Below, piece after piece: positions 53,901 to 61,366 of a stretch of 64,000 nt of DNA. The position numbers and the translations under genes were made by a program. Origin of the DNA: Apostichopus japonicus. Lineage: Eukaryota; Echinodermata; Holothuroidea; Aspidochirotida; Stichopodidae. The stretch covers positions 39,243,611-39,307,610 of the forward strand of contig NC_092576.1 in assembly GCF_037975245.1 (NCBI RefSeq), in the 5' to 3' direction. Positions within the stretch are counted from its first letter, which is position 1. The number at the start of each line of letters is the position of its first letter. The notes beneath the pieces are model-generated. The model ran no database searches. It saw nothing but the letters and a program-made list of their open reading frames with translations, and had not been told where the DNA came from.

Positions 53901-54606
53901 AATATTAATATTAATACTAAAATCTGATCATCTGGACGAAAAATAATTAGATTACAAGCTATCCCTTTATGATGCCGGTAATCTGACCTACTTTCGAATG
54001 AGGTGTAACAGAAGTGTTAGACACCACCATCGATACCAGAAAATACACACACACACAGCTTGCTACCGTCGGTAATTAGACACTAGTGTACAGTAAAAAC
54101 ATGCAGCTACGGTCGATACCCACAACACAGTGCACATAGCAGCGATGGACATCTCAGCAGGGAGTTTTTATGGAACTCCCTGATCTCAGATCCAAATAAA
54201 AGATAACAAGAAATCATGTTTCATTATTGTCTGCATTTTGTAGCGACATGAAGAAAACTTCAATTGCAAGCAACTGGAAGTTAACTTTTTCAGAGGGCGG
54301 CACATGGTTTGGGGCGAGTCTTCAATGCCTTTAATTCAGCATACTGTTCATAAACATTGAGAAGGGCCCAACATTACTGGTTGAAAGCTTCTGTGTAGAA
54401 CATGTGTTCTACTGTATGGTTGACATTTCAAAGCATTCTGAATATATATGACCACTGACTAAAAGATAGTCAGAAGCTGCAAATAATTTGTTCTTAAATG
54501 TTACCTTCTTTTGGGAGAAAGAGACCTCTGGAAGAAACTTTGGAGTTGGTCTTGGAGTTGAAAATGATTTATCTGGTACCACAAAACTGTTTTGAAATTG
54601 ATGCAT
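32922..54606 (-). CDS. PKMYT1: PKMYT1 (Myt1) CDK1-inhibitory kinase, 15 coding exons
   Basis: Joining the 15 coding exons listed below gives 1,605 nt (534 residues plus stop) with matching phase at every junction. Myt1 is an ER/Golgi-membrane kinase of the Wee1 family. It phosphorylates CDK1 on Thr14 and Tyr15 and so holds cells before mitosis. Seen in order: a short Pro/Thr-rich N-terminus, P-loop GEGSFGEV (residues 70-77), ATP lysine in YAVKR (K92), catalytic HLDVKPDN (D185, N190), DFG (D203), YLAPE (225-229), a membrane helix after the kinase domain (about 332-347) and a tail rich in SP/TP sites. The HLDVKP loop plus the post-kinase membrane helix separate Myt1 from Wee1. The vertebrate protein is of similar length. 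The exons are spread over 21.7 kb because the introns are full of repeats and transposons. Confidence 0.96.
33632..33821 (-). CDS. PKMYT1: PKMYT1 exon, CDK-site cluster
   Basis: Encodes [20 protein letters not shown], then [16 protein letters not shown] and an acidic part ending GPRSLHM. At least six SP/TP sites lie within about 30 residues, fitting the known mitotic feedback phosphorylation of Myt1. Confidence 0.9.
34232..34330 (-). CDS. PKMYT1: PKMYT1 exon, basic Pro-rich tail
   Basis: Encodes [20 protein letters not shown], then [17 protein letters not shown] and two SP sites are candidate CDK sites, and ARL is a possible cyclin-docking RxL-type element. Confidence 0.87.
34480..34597 (-). 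CDS. PKMYT1: PKMYT1 exon, acidic/Ser-rich tail
   Basis: Encodes [20 protein letters not shown], then [19 protein letters not shown]. Low-complexity regulatory tail; phase 1 in, 2 out, consistent with its neighbours. Confidence 0.88.
34955..35141 (-). CDS. PKMYT1: PKMYT1 exon, membrane anchor
   Basis: Begins KNKC, then the hydrophobic stretch [16 protein letters not shown] followed by basic residues. This is the single membrane helix that tethers Myt1 to the ER/Golgi. The exon ends [12 protein letters not shown]. Confidence 0.93.
35353..35498 (-). CDS. PKMYT1: PKMYT1 exon, kinase C-terminus
   Basis: Encodes [20 protein letters not shown], then [20 protein letters not shown] is the conserved Arg-containing end of the kinase fold. 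Ends in phase 0 at GTGAGT. Confidence 0.95.
36067..36173 (-). CDS. PKMYT1: PKMYT1 exon, helix F-G region
   Basis: Encodes [20 protein letters not shown], then [16 protein letters not shown]. Acceptor ATAAAAG is poor in pyrimidines, but codon phase (2 in, 1 out) and family match are exact. It lies just outside the 3' end of a minus-strand LINE. Confidence 0.93.
37088..39279. mobile_element. 2.2-kb TIR element inserted in the LINE RT
   Basis: The left end TATGGCAAGCCAATTGCTC and the complementary right end (39,258-39,279) are flanked by the 6-bp duplication GACGTC (37,082-37,087 and 39,280-39,285). Joining the flanks with one GACGTC gives an uninterrupted LINE frame ([15 protein letters not shown]), which fixes the ends. 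The first about 320 bp and last about 180 bp are arrays of a partly palindromic unit around CATGGTTTATCG and its complement. The interior (38,580-39,060) has about three monomers of a TGACCTTTGACC / AAGTTTCAT repeat of the kind common in marine invertebrates. No transposase. Termini and duplication length match the element at 17,611-18,844. Confidence 0.92.
38580..39060 (+). repeat. TGACCTTTGACC-type tandem monomers
   Basis: Three diverged monomers of about 130-150 bp, each with GACCTTTGA-CTCAAATT, GAACACCC and CAAGTTTCAT-AAATTCCATC-ACACTGT-CGA, ending GATAGAGTGATAGACGCCGC and TGAGCTAAAA. Internal to the 2.2-kb TIR element. Confidence 0.75.
41204..41295 (-). CDS. PKMYT1: PKMYT1 exon, activation segment
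   Basis: Encodes [20 protein letters not shown], then [10 protein letters not shown]. EGDxxYLAPE is the Wee/Myt1-type activation-loop end. The phase-2 end is completed by the exon at 36,067-36,173, 5 kb away across a LINE. Confidence 0.96.
41950..42600 (+). repeat. degenerate GATG-rich simple repeat in a PKMYT1 intron
   Basis: From about 42,190 to 42,590 the intron repeats GTGATGCAAGGTGATGGATG in degenerate form. It is non-coding; the opposite strand gives an artefactual His/Ser-rich frame. Confidence 0.8.
42618..42740 (-). CDS. PKMYT1: PKMYT1 exon, catalytic loop and DFG
   Basis: Encodes [20 protein letters not shown], then [21 protein letters not shown]. The HLDVKP variant of the HRD loop is characteristic of Myt1, and both catalytic aspartates are present. 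Confidence 0.97.
43000..43340 (+). repeat. short tandem duplication in a PKMYT1 intron
   Basis: TGTATTCCACACTTACTAAACT-GT-ACCATG-TAAC-TTAGCACAAAT near 43,027 recurs near 43,282 with about 20% difference, a period of about 255 bp. Confidence 0.55.
43577..43652 (-). CDS. PKMYT1: PKMYT1 exon, helices D-E
   Basis: Encodes [20 protein letters not shown], then LGDLIQ. It completes the AG-split Ser codon and ends in phase 0 at GTAAGT. Confidence 0.92.
44244..48221. mobile_element. 4.0-kb TIR transposon with TCGATAAAAA-rich ends
   Basis: A perfect 27-bp inverted repeat (44,244-44,270, beginning CAGTACTGATTTCGCTTAAC, and its complement at 48,195-48,221) is flanked by TA on both sides. Both ends carry arrays built from ATCGATAAAAA and GTTGAAAATCG. 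A fragment at 46,604-46,680 resembles a THAP zinc-finger start. A 20-bp direct repeat (GGCTTTCAACTGGCCTGAC) sits near 45,528. No transposase was recognised. It lies inside a PKMYT1 intron. Confidence 0.87.
46604..46680 (+). pseudogene. possible THAP-domain fragment
   Basis: Reads [20 protein letters not shown]. Cys-x3-Cys followed by a spaced FHF resembles the first zinc ligands and FHxFP region of THAP domains, which several transposases carry. No later Cys/His pair was found, so it is at best a remnant or a first exon. Confidence 0.3.
48461..48586 (-). CDS. PKMYT1: PKMYT1 exon, helix C and hinge
   Basis: Encodes [20 protein letters not shown], then [19 protein letters not shown]. The Glu of EEVNKHE is the helix-C candidate, and YIQAELC is the hinge, as in Myt1 proteins. 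Confidence 0.95.
48587..49641. other. PKMYT1 intron with probable interspersed repeat
   Basis: About 48,700-49,090 reads like a decayed interspersed element (AAAGGCTCTGTCGCCGTAAA, CCAGTGTAATTGACGTAAGA). No intact frame or exon of PKMYT1 is seen here. Confidence 0.4.
49642..49724 (-). CDS. PKMYT1: PKMYT1 exon, ATP-binding lysine
   Basis: Encodes [20 protein letters not shown], then RFRGEGD. AVK carries the ATP-anchoring lysine (residue 92). Acceptor TTGACAG, donor GTAAGT, ends in phase 2. Confidence 0.95.
49805..50340. other. candidate short MITE in a PKMYT1 intron
   Basis: CAGGGATGTGCCCACGCTGA at 49,810 starts a GC-richer block with three CCCAGCACT repeats, and a GGGGAGGGGGACACCCCCTC palindrome lies near 50,230. 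The ends were not proven by a target duplication. Confidence 0.35.
50640..51120 (+). repeat. degenerate TGTGTAYTG repeat array
   Basis: About 450 bp of variants of TGTGTACTG / TGTGTATTG with no fixed register. It ends about 70 bp from the donor of the PKMYT1 P-loop exon. Confidence 0.85.
51191..51291 (-). CDS. PKMYT1: PKMYT1 exon, kinase start and P-loop
   Basis: Encodes [20 protein letters not shown], then [13 protein letters not shown], with the glycine-rich loop at its 3' end. The donor GTAAGC directly follows GAG, and the next exon supplies the Val of GEV. Confidence 0.94.
51650..52090 (+). repeat. ~150-bp tandem repeat, three copies
   Basis: Each copy has GTC-AAAAGACAATGTAAC, AAACTGCTCTGGATTT, GGAGACATCAATCATTAATT and GTGAGACTGGGTTT-ATATTC. 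Starts near 51,660, 51,808 and 51,965. Intronic and non-coding. Confidence 0.8.
52250..52980 (+). repeat. 33-bp minisatellite, about 22 copies
   Basis: The unit is GTAACCTACTACACTTTATT followed by ACTTGTTCCTAGT. Because 33 is a multiple of 3 and the unit lacks a stop in one frame, it yields a long artefactual frame repeating [11 protein letters not shown]. Higher-order variation is visible (ACAAGTTATT and ATTGTAACCTGC variants recur in order), pointing to duplication of multi-unit blocks. Confidence 0.96.
53368..53392 (-). CDS. PKMYT1: PKMYT1 25-nt microexon
   Basis: Between TTTTCTAG and GTAAGGCC, 25 nt encode LSTRTPDD plus 1 nt. The phases (0 in, 1 out) are exactly those needed to join the start exon to the P-loop exon, and the residues add another TP site. 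There is no independent evidence beyond splice sites and phase. Confidence 0.72.
53972..54332 (+). repeat. duplicated segment left of the PKMYT1 start exon
   Basis: About 330 bp plus the hairpin insertion. It begins ATGCCGGTAATCTGACCTA and ends GGGGCGAGTCTTCA-TGCCTTT. Same orientation as 54,967-55,294, with which it shares about 85% of bases by eye. Confidence 0.9.
54151..54189 (+). mobile_element. 25-bp hairpin micro-insertion, copy 3
   Basis: The segment 54,158-54,182 (CAGGGAGTTTTTATGG ... AACTCCCTG) is flanked by perfect 7-bp repeats ATCTCAG. The paralogous segment at 54,967-55,294 has the corresponding site (GACACCTCAG-GTCC near 55,145-55,155) with neither the hairpin nor the second 7-mer. 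This supports insertion with target duplication rather than a chance palindrome. Confidence 0.82.
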
Positions 54607-54718
54607 GCCAAATGGTTGCTGGTTTACTTGTATTGTAATGTCACAACAGGTAACAGTTGTTTACTAGCAGTCTCACGAAACACCAGCCATAAGAACCATG
54701 GTTTCCATGAAAAGATAT
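54505..54718 (-). CDS. PKMYT1: PKMYT1 exon with start codon (coding 54,505-54,606)
   Basis: A TTTATCTTGCAG acceptor precedes 54,718, so the exon starts with about 110 nt of 5' UTR. The chosen ATG (54,606-54,604) is the only one in frame with the downstream kinase after an in-frame TAA. It encodes 34 residues, [15 protein letters not shown], then [19 protein letters not shown], with two TP sites, and ends in phase 0 at GTAACA. The UTR holds a 12-codon upstream ORF at 54,708-54,673. Confidence 0.8.
54673..54708 (-). promoter_or_regulatory. upstream ORF in the PKMYT1 5' UTR
   Basis: ATG-GAA-ACC-ATG with a TGA 12 codons later, wholly upstream of the PKMYT1 start. It could lower translation if the inferred acceptor at 54,718 is used. 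Confidence 0.45.
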
Positions 54719-54966
54719 CTGCAAGATAAATGATACGTTTGTTTTAAATAATTTTACAGGCAAAAGTTCTTTATTGGAAACACCTCTAGAGCTCTCATTG
54801 TTGTCAAATATATTTAACCTTGCATCTCAGAGTTAACTTAAATTTTCTTTACTGTGTTGCAGCCTTCAACCCCTTACCGATAGCCAAATGAACGTACCAT
54901 TGAACTCTAACAGAAATAACATTTCTGATTAAAGGGTGTGAAGACTGCGCAAAAGAGAAACATCTA

Positions 54967-55294
54967 ATGCCGGTAATCTGACCTAGTTTCGAATGAGGTG
55001 TAACAGAAGTGTTAGACACCACCATCGATCCCAGAAAATACACACACAGCTTGCTACCGTTAGATACTAGTGTACATTCAGTACAAACAGCTGCGGTCAA
55101 TACCCACAGCACACTGCACAGTGTATAAACGATACAGCCATGGACACCTCAGGTCCAGCTAGAGATAACAAGGTATCACGTTTCATTACTGTCTGAATTT
55201 TGTAGCGACACAAACAAAACGTCACTTGCAAGCAACAGATAGTTAATTTTTTTAGATGGCCGCACTGGGTTTGGGGCGAGTCTTCACTGCCTTT
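54967..55294 (+). repeat. duplicated segment right of the PKMYT1 start exon
   Basis: Second copy of 53,972-54,332, without the hairpin and its 7-bp duplication (328 versus 361 bp, a 33-bp difference). The two copies bracket the PKMYT1 start exon. Confidence 0.9.
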
Positions 55295-56617
55295 TAAGGC
55301 CAGCCAGGTTTGTCATGTTACATTTCTACTAATTTATGGACAACAAAAAAATTCTGTAATATAATCCTAGACACATAATTTCCCATTTAAATACAGAACA
55401 GCCAATTCCCACTAGCATATAATGGCTAATTAGGTTGTACATAATTTGAATGTCTCACAGGCATTCCTATTTCATCACAAAGTATACTGGACTGTACTGT
55501 GTACATGTGTCTAATATGTAAGTATGGCTTAATTGTCAGTTAACATACACTTATATTATAATGCCAACTACGTATAACAAGAAACAATGCTCAACAATCA
55601 CAAAAATATATTCAGAAATATGATGCAATTTGACATGTACTATTTATTCTGATCAATTGAAACTGATTTCATGTAGAAATCGCTTTATTGTATTCATAAC
55701 GAAGGCATTAGGCTTTCCTTTGTGTTTACTGCCGCCAAACCGGAAATGGAGACTTAATGTAAAAACTTCTATCCTACCATTGGACCATTATGCTATAACA
55801 GAAAGCCCTAACCAACTTTGTAACTGCTTTATCATTTCATGTTTCAAAAACTTGTAATATGTAAACTGTATATACTCTACAGATTTATATAGTTATTTAT
55901 ACATATACTGTACTGAGTGCAAAATCTCAGTCTGGTAACAGACCTGATCTCTCAAGTTTGCAGTATATTTGTGCTATAAAGGATGAGTTTTACCGATAAG
56001 TTGTAATCCTTATTTTAATCCAGATACCATAGCTATGCATAAAGTCAATTGGAATTGCCCCAGTAATGTAAATAACACACTGTACTCTCAGCTTGACTGA
56101 GGGTGCAAAAGTTGTCTTGGACTCTTGTCAAGAAACAGGTGTATGTTACTGCCAAAAACGACACCTAGCTTGACCCAAGCCTAGGCTATAGCCTAAAGCT
56201 AGCTCGATAGCATAAGATAGACATGTTGTTTCTCTGTGAGTAGGGAGAAGTAGAAAATTGTTTTTCACAAGAAGGGAAATGGGAACAAACTCACTCTTAT
56301 TTTCCAGGTTTAGTAAACTTTTGGCTTCAATCAGTTGCATAACAGAGTCAGTCAGATTTAAGACTTACATCTTTTAAAAGTTTAACTTTTGTCTAGGCCA
56401 AGGCTACCATTACTCATAAGACCCCTTACACTTCCTGATTAACTAAAGCACAATACGTAATTAAGCCTACCAATTGAAAGCATGTACATAGTAACAGTAA
56501 CATATCTTGTTGGTTGATAAACGTTTCTGAAAAATTGTTGTAGGACTACGGACATAAGCAGAACCGTCAACACTATTTCTTATAAGTAGGCCTAGGCCTG
56601 CAATAAGTTAGTCCCAA

Positions 56618-56829
56618 TATCTCGAAAAGCTTCTCGGCCTTTTGGCTAAGATCATGTGTAGTATCTGTTCCCTTAGGGAATGGTGATACACACCTGACGA
56701 TGATCACACAGTCACAGTCCCGATGCAAGGGGACTGGGGCTGAGAGCGGATCAGTCGTTTGGTAGTTTGGTTTTCGTGCCCAGGTTCTTTCCTGGGTGAC
56801 TTTTTCTTAAAAAGTATCTCGAAAAGCTT
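56618..56829 (+). mobile_element. SINE with a U2 snRNA-derived head
   Basis: The 5' end from 56,629 reads GCTTCTCGGCCTTTTGGCTA, AGATCATGTGTAGTATCTGTTC, i.e. the first about 40 nt of U2 snRNA with one difference. After that the sequence is unrelated: the U2 stem IIa, Sm site and 3' domains are absent, replaced by about 140 nt ending in a small hairpin (CCCAGG ... CCTGGG), a T stretch and TTAAAAAG. It is flanked by a perfect 15-bp direct repeat TATCTCGAAAAGCTT (56,618-56,632 and 56,815-56,829). It is therefore a retroposed element, not a spliceosomal gene. SINEs with U1/U2-derived heads have been described (SINEU). It lies in the inferred PKMYT1 5' intron. Confidence 0.85.
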
Positions 56830-57119
56830 TGGTCAATGGCATAGTAATAATCATAATATCTGATGCTTGTTTCTCACAAAAAGGAATTGCAAAATACCTC
56901 CTTATCTGTGTTGTGTATGGTTCTCTCGTGGTCTATCATTGGAGAACTAAGAATAAAAGCAGACTTAAATCAGGCCTACGTTAACGTGGGCCTAGGCAAA
57001 AATATATCTTTAATTACGTTAAGTTACCTAGGCCTAAGCTAATCTTAATAACACTAACAGAGGTTAAGTAAAACAGTTACTTAGACTAAAGCGTAGCATA
57101 GATTATGCCAATTACTCAC

Positions 57120-57395
57120 CTTCAATCAATGTATGCCTTACTAAGGCCTTCGGCTAGTCCACGAATCAGATCGTTTACTTGGTGAAATCAGCATACATGC
57201 CATGATATTTTGGAGGTGTCTTTAATTTAAATAGGTGGTTGATCGTCAAAATTCGTCATGAAAGGAAACGTAATACATGTCCATACATGTTTGTTGTCTT
57301 AGGCAAGCATACAATAACAATACAATCCCAGGACCCAGAGCCTTCACACGACAGTCATAATGCACACAGCCGTGTCAATATTAGACGTCTCGAAA
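57120..57395 (-). other. candidate PKMYT1 5' untranslated exon
   Basis: A strong donor (TTGATTGAAG before GTGAGTAAT) lies at 57,120 on the minus strand, close to two E2F-type sites and upstream of the start exon. The transcription start and therefore the right border are guesses. Nothing here is coding. Confidence 0.4.
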
Positions 57396-57399
57396 TATT

Positions 57400-57425
57400 G
57401 CGCGAAAGTTTGCAATGGCGGGAAA
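57400..57425 (-). promoter_or_regulatory. paired E2F-type sites
   Basis: On the minus strand TTTCCCGC (57,425-57,418) and TTTCGCGC (57,407-57,400) both fit TTTSSCGC, 10 bp apart. PKMYT1 is a cell-cycle gene, so E2F control is plausible. The sites lie in the interval between divergent PKMYT1 and BET1. Confidence 0.55.
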
Positions 57426-57939
57426 ATATATGTAAAAATTTCTATGCCATAAATATCGTTGATAAACACTAAAATAAAAATATTTTCAAAAGCAAAATAA
57501 TTTTTTAGTGACAATAGGTTTTTAATCATTGGATTAAAGATCGAATGTATCCGAAAATCAATTTTAATATTTTTATTATAAGGATAGAGAACACGTCTGG
57601 GATTTCCCCTATCTAACGTTGCCTACTTGGCCTGTAATAGAAAAAATACTGACGTGTTATAGAATACGTAAACAGCTGTGTGATCAAACTACTAGTACTA
57701 CATATGACTACTATGTATTAGCAATGCATCGGCTAACTGAAGCACTAACACTAACAACAGTGTAGCCTTGGCCCTAGCTGGAACTTTTGACACACAAAAC
57801 ATCTAGATAATATCATACTGAATAAACCCGAGCAGGCCCCTTTGGTTAAGCTTTGCCTTCGCAGTTGATCCATCTTTTCTGAGAAAGAAAACAAGGATCA
57901 CGATCAACTCGAGTGTTAAAACTCGCCGTACCTGTAAAA

Positions 57940-57967
57940 ATGCGTCGTGCTGCTGGTCACACCGGTG
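57940..57967 (+). CDS. BET1: BET1 exon 1 (SNARE N-terminus)
   Basis: ATG at 57,940 opens MRRAAGHTG plus 1 nt, before the donor GTAAGG. BET1 proteins of animals begin MRRA, and the phase-1 end joins exactly to 63,340 (G+CA gives Ala). BET1 is a small C-terminally anchored SNARE that works with membrin, Sec22 and syntaxin 5 in ER-to-Golgi vesicle fusion. Transcription diverges from PKMYT1, with about 0.5-0.8 kb between the inferred 5' ends. Confidence 0.85.
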
Positions 57968-59488
57968 GTAAGGGTACTAACTTAGGCTAGCCTATATTCC
58001 ATTTCTTATGTTAACATTAGTTAGGCTATGCTAGTTAGGCCTATGCCAGTGTGAACTGTTAGTGTTACAGTGTTAGTTCACGTAAAATATGGTTGGTTCA
58101 TGTATAATTATTCACTAATAATCAATAACACGGTTAGGTAAGACAGATGTTGTTCCGTGTACCTTTAATCAAGCCTTGCTAGGGCATTATGTTTTAGCCT
58201 AGCCTACACTAACTTAGTATGTTGCTGCATCGGTTCCACAGAGGAAAAGAATGGTAGGGCTCGTAAATTAAAAGTCATATGTTGGACTTGCAGGATGTGA
58301 GCTATTTTAAGTGCCTAGCAAACTGACAGTCAGGTACCAGACTAACAGTAACACGATTACAAATTGTTTATCTCACTTATCATTGAATTACTATTCTATT
58401 GCACTTCAAATTCTCATGAACCTCCCTGTAATGTTATCGATCCATCTAAATGTAGCCGAGAATCCAAAGAAGATATAAAACACTTCTTCTATGATATACA
58501 GCTGGTGAGGTTAGATATATTTATTAATGATATTCTCTCTAGGAGGACAATTAGGCAATAATTAGAGTAATAGTAAAATAGGCAGAAGCCACATCTATGT
58601 ACAACAGATGCAGTGTCAATATACAGAGGTATCAGTGCACAGAGGGAACACAGAGTATGGCATGTAGATGCGCATACATATCAAATAGGTCATCATATTA
58701 CCCCCCTGCCTCCCTCTGCCTTCCATTTAATTTCCAGCACAATATCATATTGATTTCTTATACCATTATCATCAGAGAAACTTTCATCACATTTTTGACA
58801 GTAGGTAGCCAGTCACAGAGTGCCTATTAATTAGGCAACATAATTTGTGATTTAACTTTAAATTTATGTTTCAGACTTTAAATTGGTCTAGGTGATGGCA
58901 ATTTAAGACTTTCCTCTCTTGCAAGCTATGGTGTTACCTTTAATGTAGATCTGACAAAGAAATTTCAGAGGTAGTTGGTCAAAGTGGCAGATAGAGAAAA
59001 GTAAAAACAAAATAACTTCTTGCCTGGATGCCAAGTAAATATATATGAAGAATGTGTACAGTCCTTGACTGTATACCTGTGTTGTGGTTGCAACAATAAA
59101 AAAGACTTTCTTTTTGTGTTTGCCACGAAATTTTAAACTTTTCAAACCATTCGAAACCTAGAGACACAGTGCTGAGAATGCAATATATCTGAGCATCTAG
59201 AGGTGAATAATATAAAACATAGAAAATCTCACCCCAAGCATTAACCATGACTAGGCTTGGGTAGAGGTAAACTCTCCTTTTGGAGGGGGTGGGGGTAGGG
59301 GTGGGGGGATGGAGTGGGGCTTTCTATTGTTGCCTCAGGGCCATGTTGCTCGTTGCTACGCAACTTGCTGCCTATCAGCGATTAAGCTTTTACTATATAG
59401 TCTATAGTCACATCACAAGGCTCCCTCTCTGTCAATCTGTTAATTCATCATAAATTGTGTTGATCAGTTTTATTTACTGTTTAATTGC
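57968..59488. other. BET1 intron 1, left part
   Basis: No further exon or known element was recognised. A G-rich tract lies at 59,284-59,315. Confidence 0.45.
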
Positions 59489-59626
59489 TACATACTCATG
59501 CGCGTAGCCAAGTGGGGGGGGGGGGGCAAAGGGGGCAGCCGCCCTCCCCCCCTTGAGCATATTTTTTTTAAATTTGTTAATGTTTTTATGATATCGCTAG
59601 TAATTTCAAAAGAGAAAATGCTAAGA

Positions 59627-61366
59627 TAAGCTTGCACGGTTTCGTGAAAACTTAAAACCGGTTTTTCTCTAGCAAAAAACCGAATCTGGCTCAAAAACCG
59701 GTTTTTTTTCCCTCCCGAATTGTATTGAAAACATCCAAATCTCGATCGCTAAGATGCGTATTTTTGAAGCTTTACCAACAGCGGGTTGAAGTCTGTTCAT
59801 TCGCAGTGAAGGGTTAAAAATAAGGAGAATACATTCAAGAAATGTTACTGCCTTCATGACTCTCATTTTATAACCCACGTTAACTAAACTGAAGTAAATA
59901 TGTCGAAAGGAAATGTTAGTGAATTCTTTTCTTTAAGTTTAAACATCACGTAAACGTATCGTTTGTCTTGTGTTTACTGTACTTCACGAAGTTCAAATTC
60001 GTGTTCAGAAAAAAATATCACGGTCATGTTATATTATATTATATGTTATATTTTCGGAGATGAGGGCCGAGCGTAAACCCCATTATGACCAATTGGAGAT
60101 CGTAAAAAAAAACTTTACAATGTGATTGGTCCAATATATTCATTCAGTAGTGGCTGACAAAGTGTTCGAAGGTACCAAATTGCACGAGGCTCTAGCCATG
60201 TTCGCGGGTGGTATCTTGGCGGTAAAATAAATTTCTCTTCAAGGAGTGAAGAGAATTTACCGTCTACACTTTCAAGTACAAGTTGAAAAATATCGCTGGC
60301 GAAAGCGGGATTAGATCGGTAAAGAAAATAAATTGTTAACCTTTAAGTTGGAAACATGTGTTCATCAACGTAAACGAAAAACCAACTGAGAGACGCCTTG
60401 TCTGAAAACTGATAAGAAGAAATGTTTAAAGGAAACTTACAAAGAAAATTAAATCTATTAGCATACAAGAAGAATTGTCCCAACAGCAACATCTGTAATT
60501 TCCACCCATGTATGCAACATTTTTACTCCTTTAATTTTCCTTGCTCAAGCCTGACGCCAGGTGTCTCTTGTGAACAATGGACTGTGATTGTTCTGATGTT
60601 ACTTGTTGCATCTTAGTTGTTAAACTCAGAGCCCCCCCCCCCGTGATTGTTCTAATGTTACTTGTTGCGTCTTAGTTGTTAAACTCAGAGCCCCCCCGTG
60701 ATTGATCTAATGTTACTTGCTGCATCTTAGTTGTTAAACTCAGAGCCCCCCCCCCCTGCGACTGTACATGTCGTATGGTATTGTGGATTGCGCAATGTAC
60801 CTTTCAAGTTTTAACGTTCATTTTTTGAACACGAACTGTGATCATTGTGTTTGAAAAGATTTTCTCCATAACCTCTACTGTTAAATTTAGGTTAAATAAT
60901 AAGAACAACACAAAGAGGACAAACACGTTGGATATAACAATTTATTTTGAACTGCATCTCGTCGTTTTGAGTGTGTACTTCTCACAACTACTAACGTTGG
61001 CCACCAAGGTCAGTTCAATACTACAAGGTCACCTAACTGATGCACGCATATTAGGGCTGCATAGCCTAATGTTAGGCCTAGCTATCCACCCTCAAGCACT
61101 GGTTATGGCGTGTGCCTATCGTAGCTGACAATGTCGTCTATCAGAAAAGCTTTCTCTTGTTGCAATTTACTTTCATATCGCGAAAAGAACAGTAAATAGG
61201 AGAAACCAAAGGCAACAAACTTTGATTTTTTTCCAGTATTTGCAATTCACATTTCGGTTTTTCCGTTTTTTTCGGTTTTTCGGTTTTCTTAAAATAAAAA
61301 ATAGTACCGAAATTCGGTCGGAAAAAACCGGTTTCGGTACTAAAACCGGTTTACCGTGCAAGCCTA
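59627..61366. mobile_element. 1.7-kb element nested in the hAT MITE
   Basis: Ends TAAGCTTGCACGGT and, on the other strand, TAGGCTTGCACGGT are flanked by the 8-bp duplication TGCTAAGA (59,619-59,626 and 61,367-61,374). Ends and duplication size again suggest hAT. Subterminal DNA on both sides repeats AAAACCGGTTTT and TTCGGTTTTT in both orientations. The interior has a three-copy 55-60-bp tandem repeat (60,584-60,760) whose copies differ in C-run length. No transposase. Confidence 0.8.
60584..60760 (+). repeat. three-copy ~58-bp tandem repeat with C runs
   Basis: Units start at 60,584, 60,643 and 60,698 (GTGATTG-TCTAATGTTACTTG, TTAGTTGTTAAACTCAGAG) and end in 7 to 12 C residues. The variable C length suggests slippage. 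Confidence 0.92.

Noticed and set aside
56629-56814. Functional U2 snRNA gene
   Set aside because: Only the first about 40 nt match; the Sm site and 3' stems are missing, and a 15-bp duplication marks it as retroposed.
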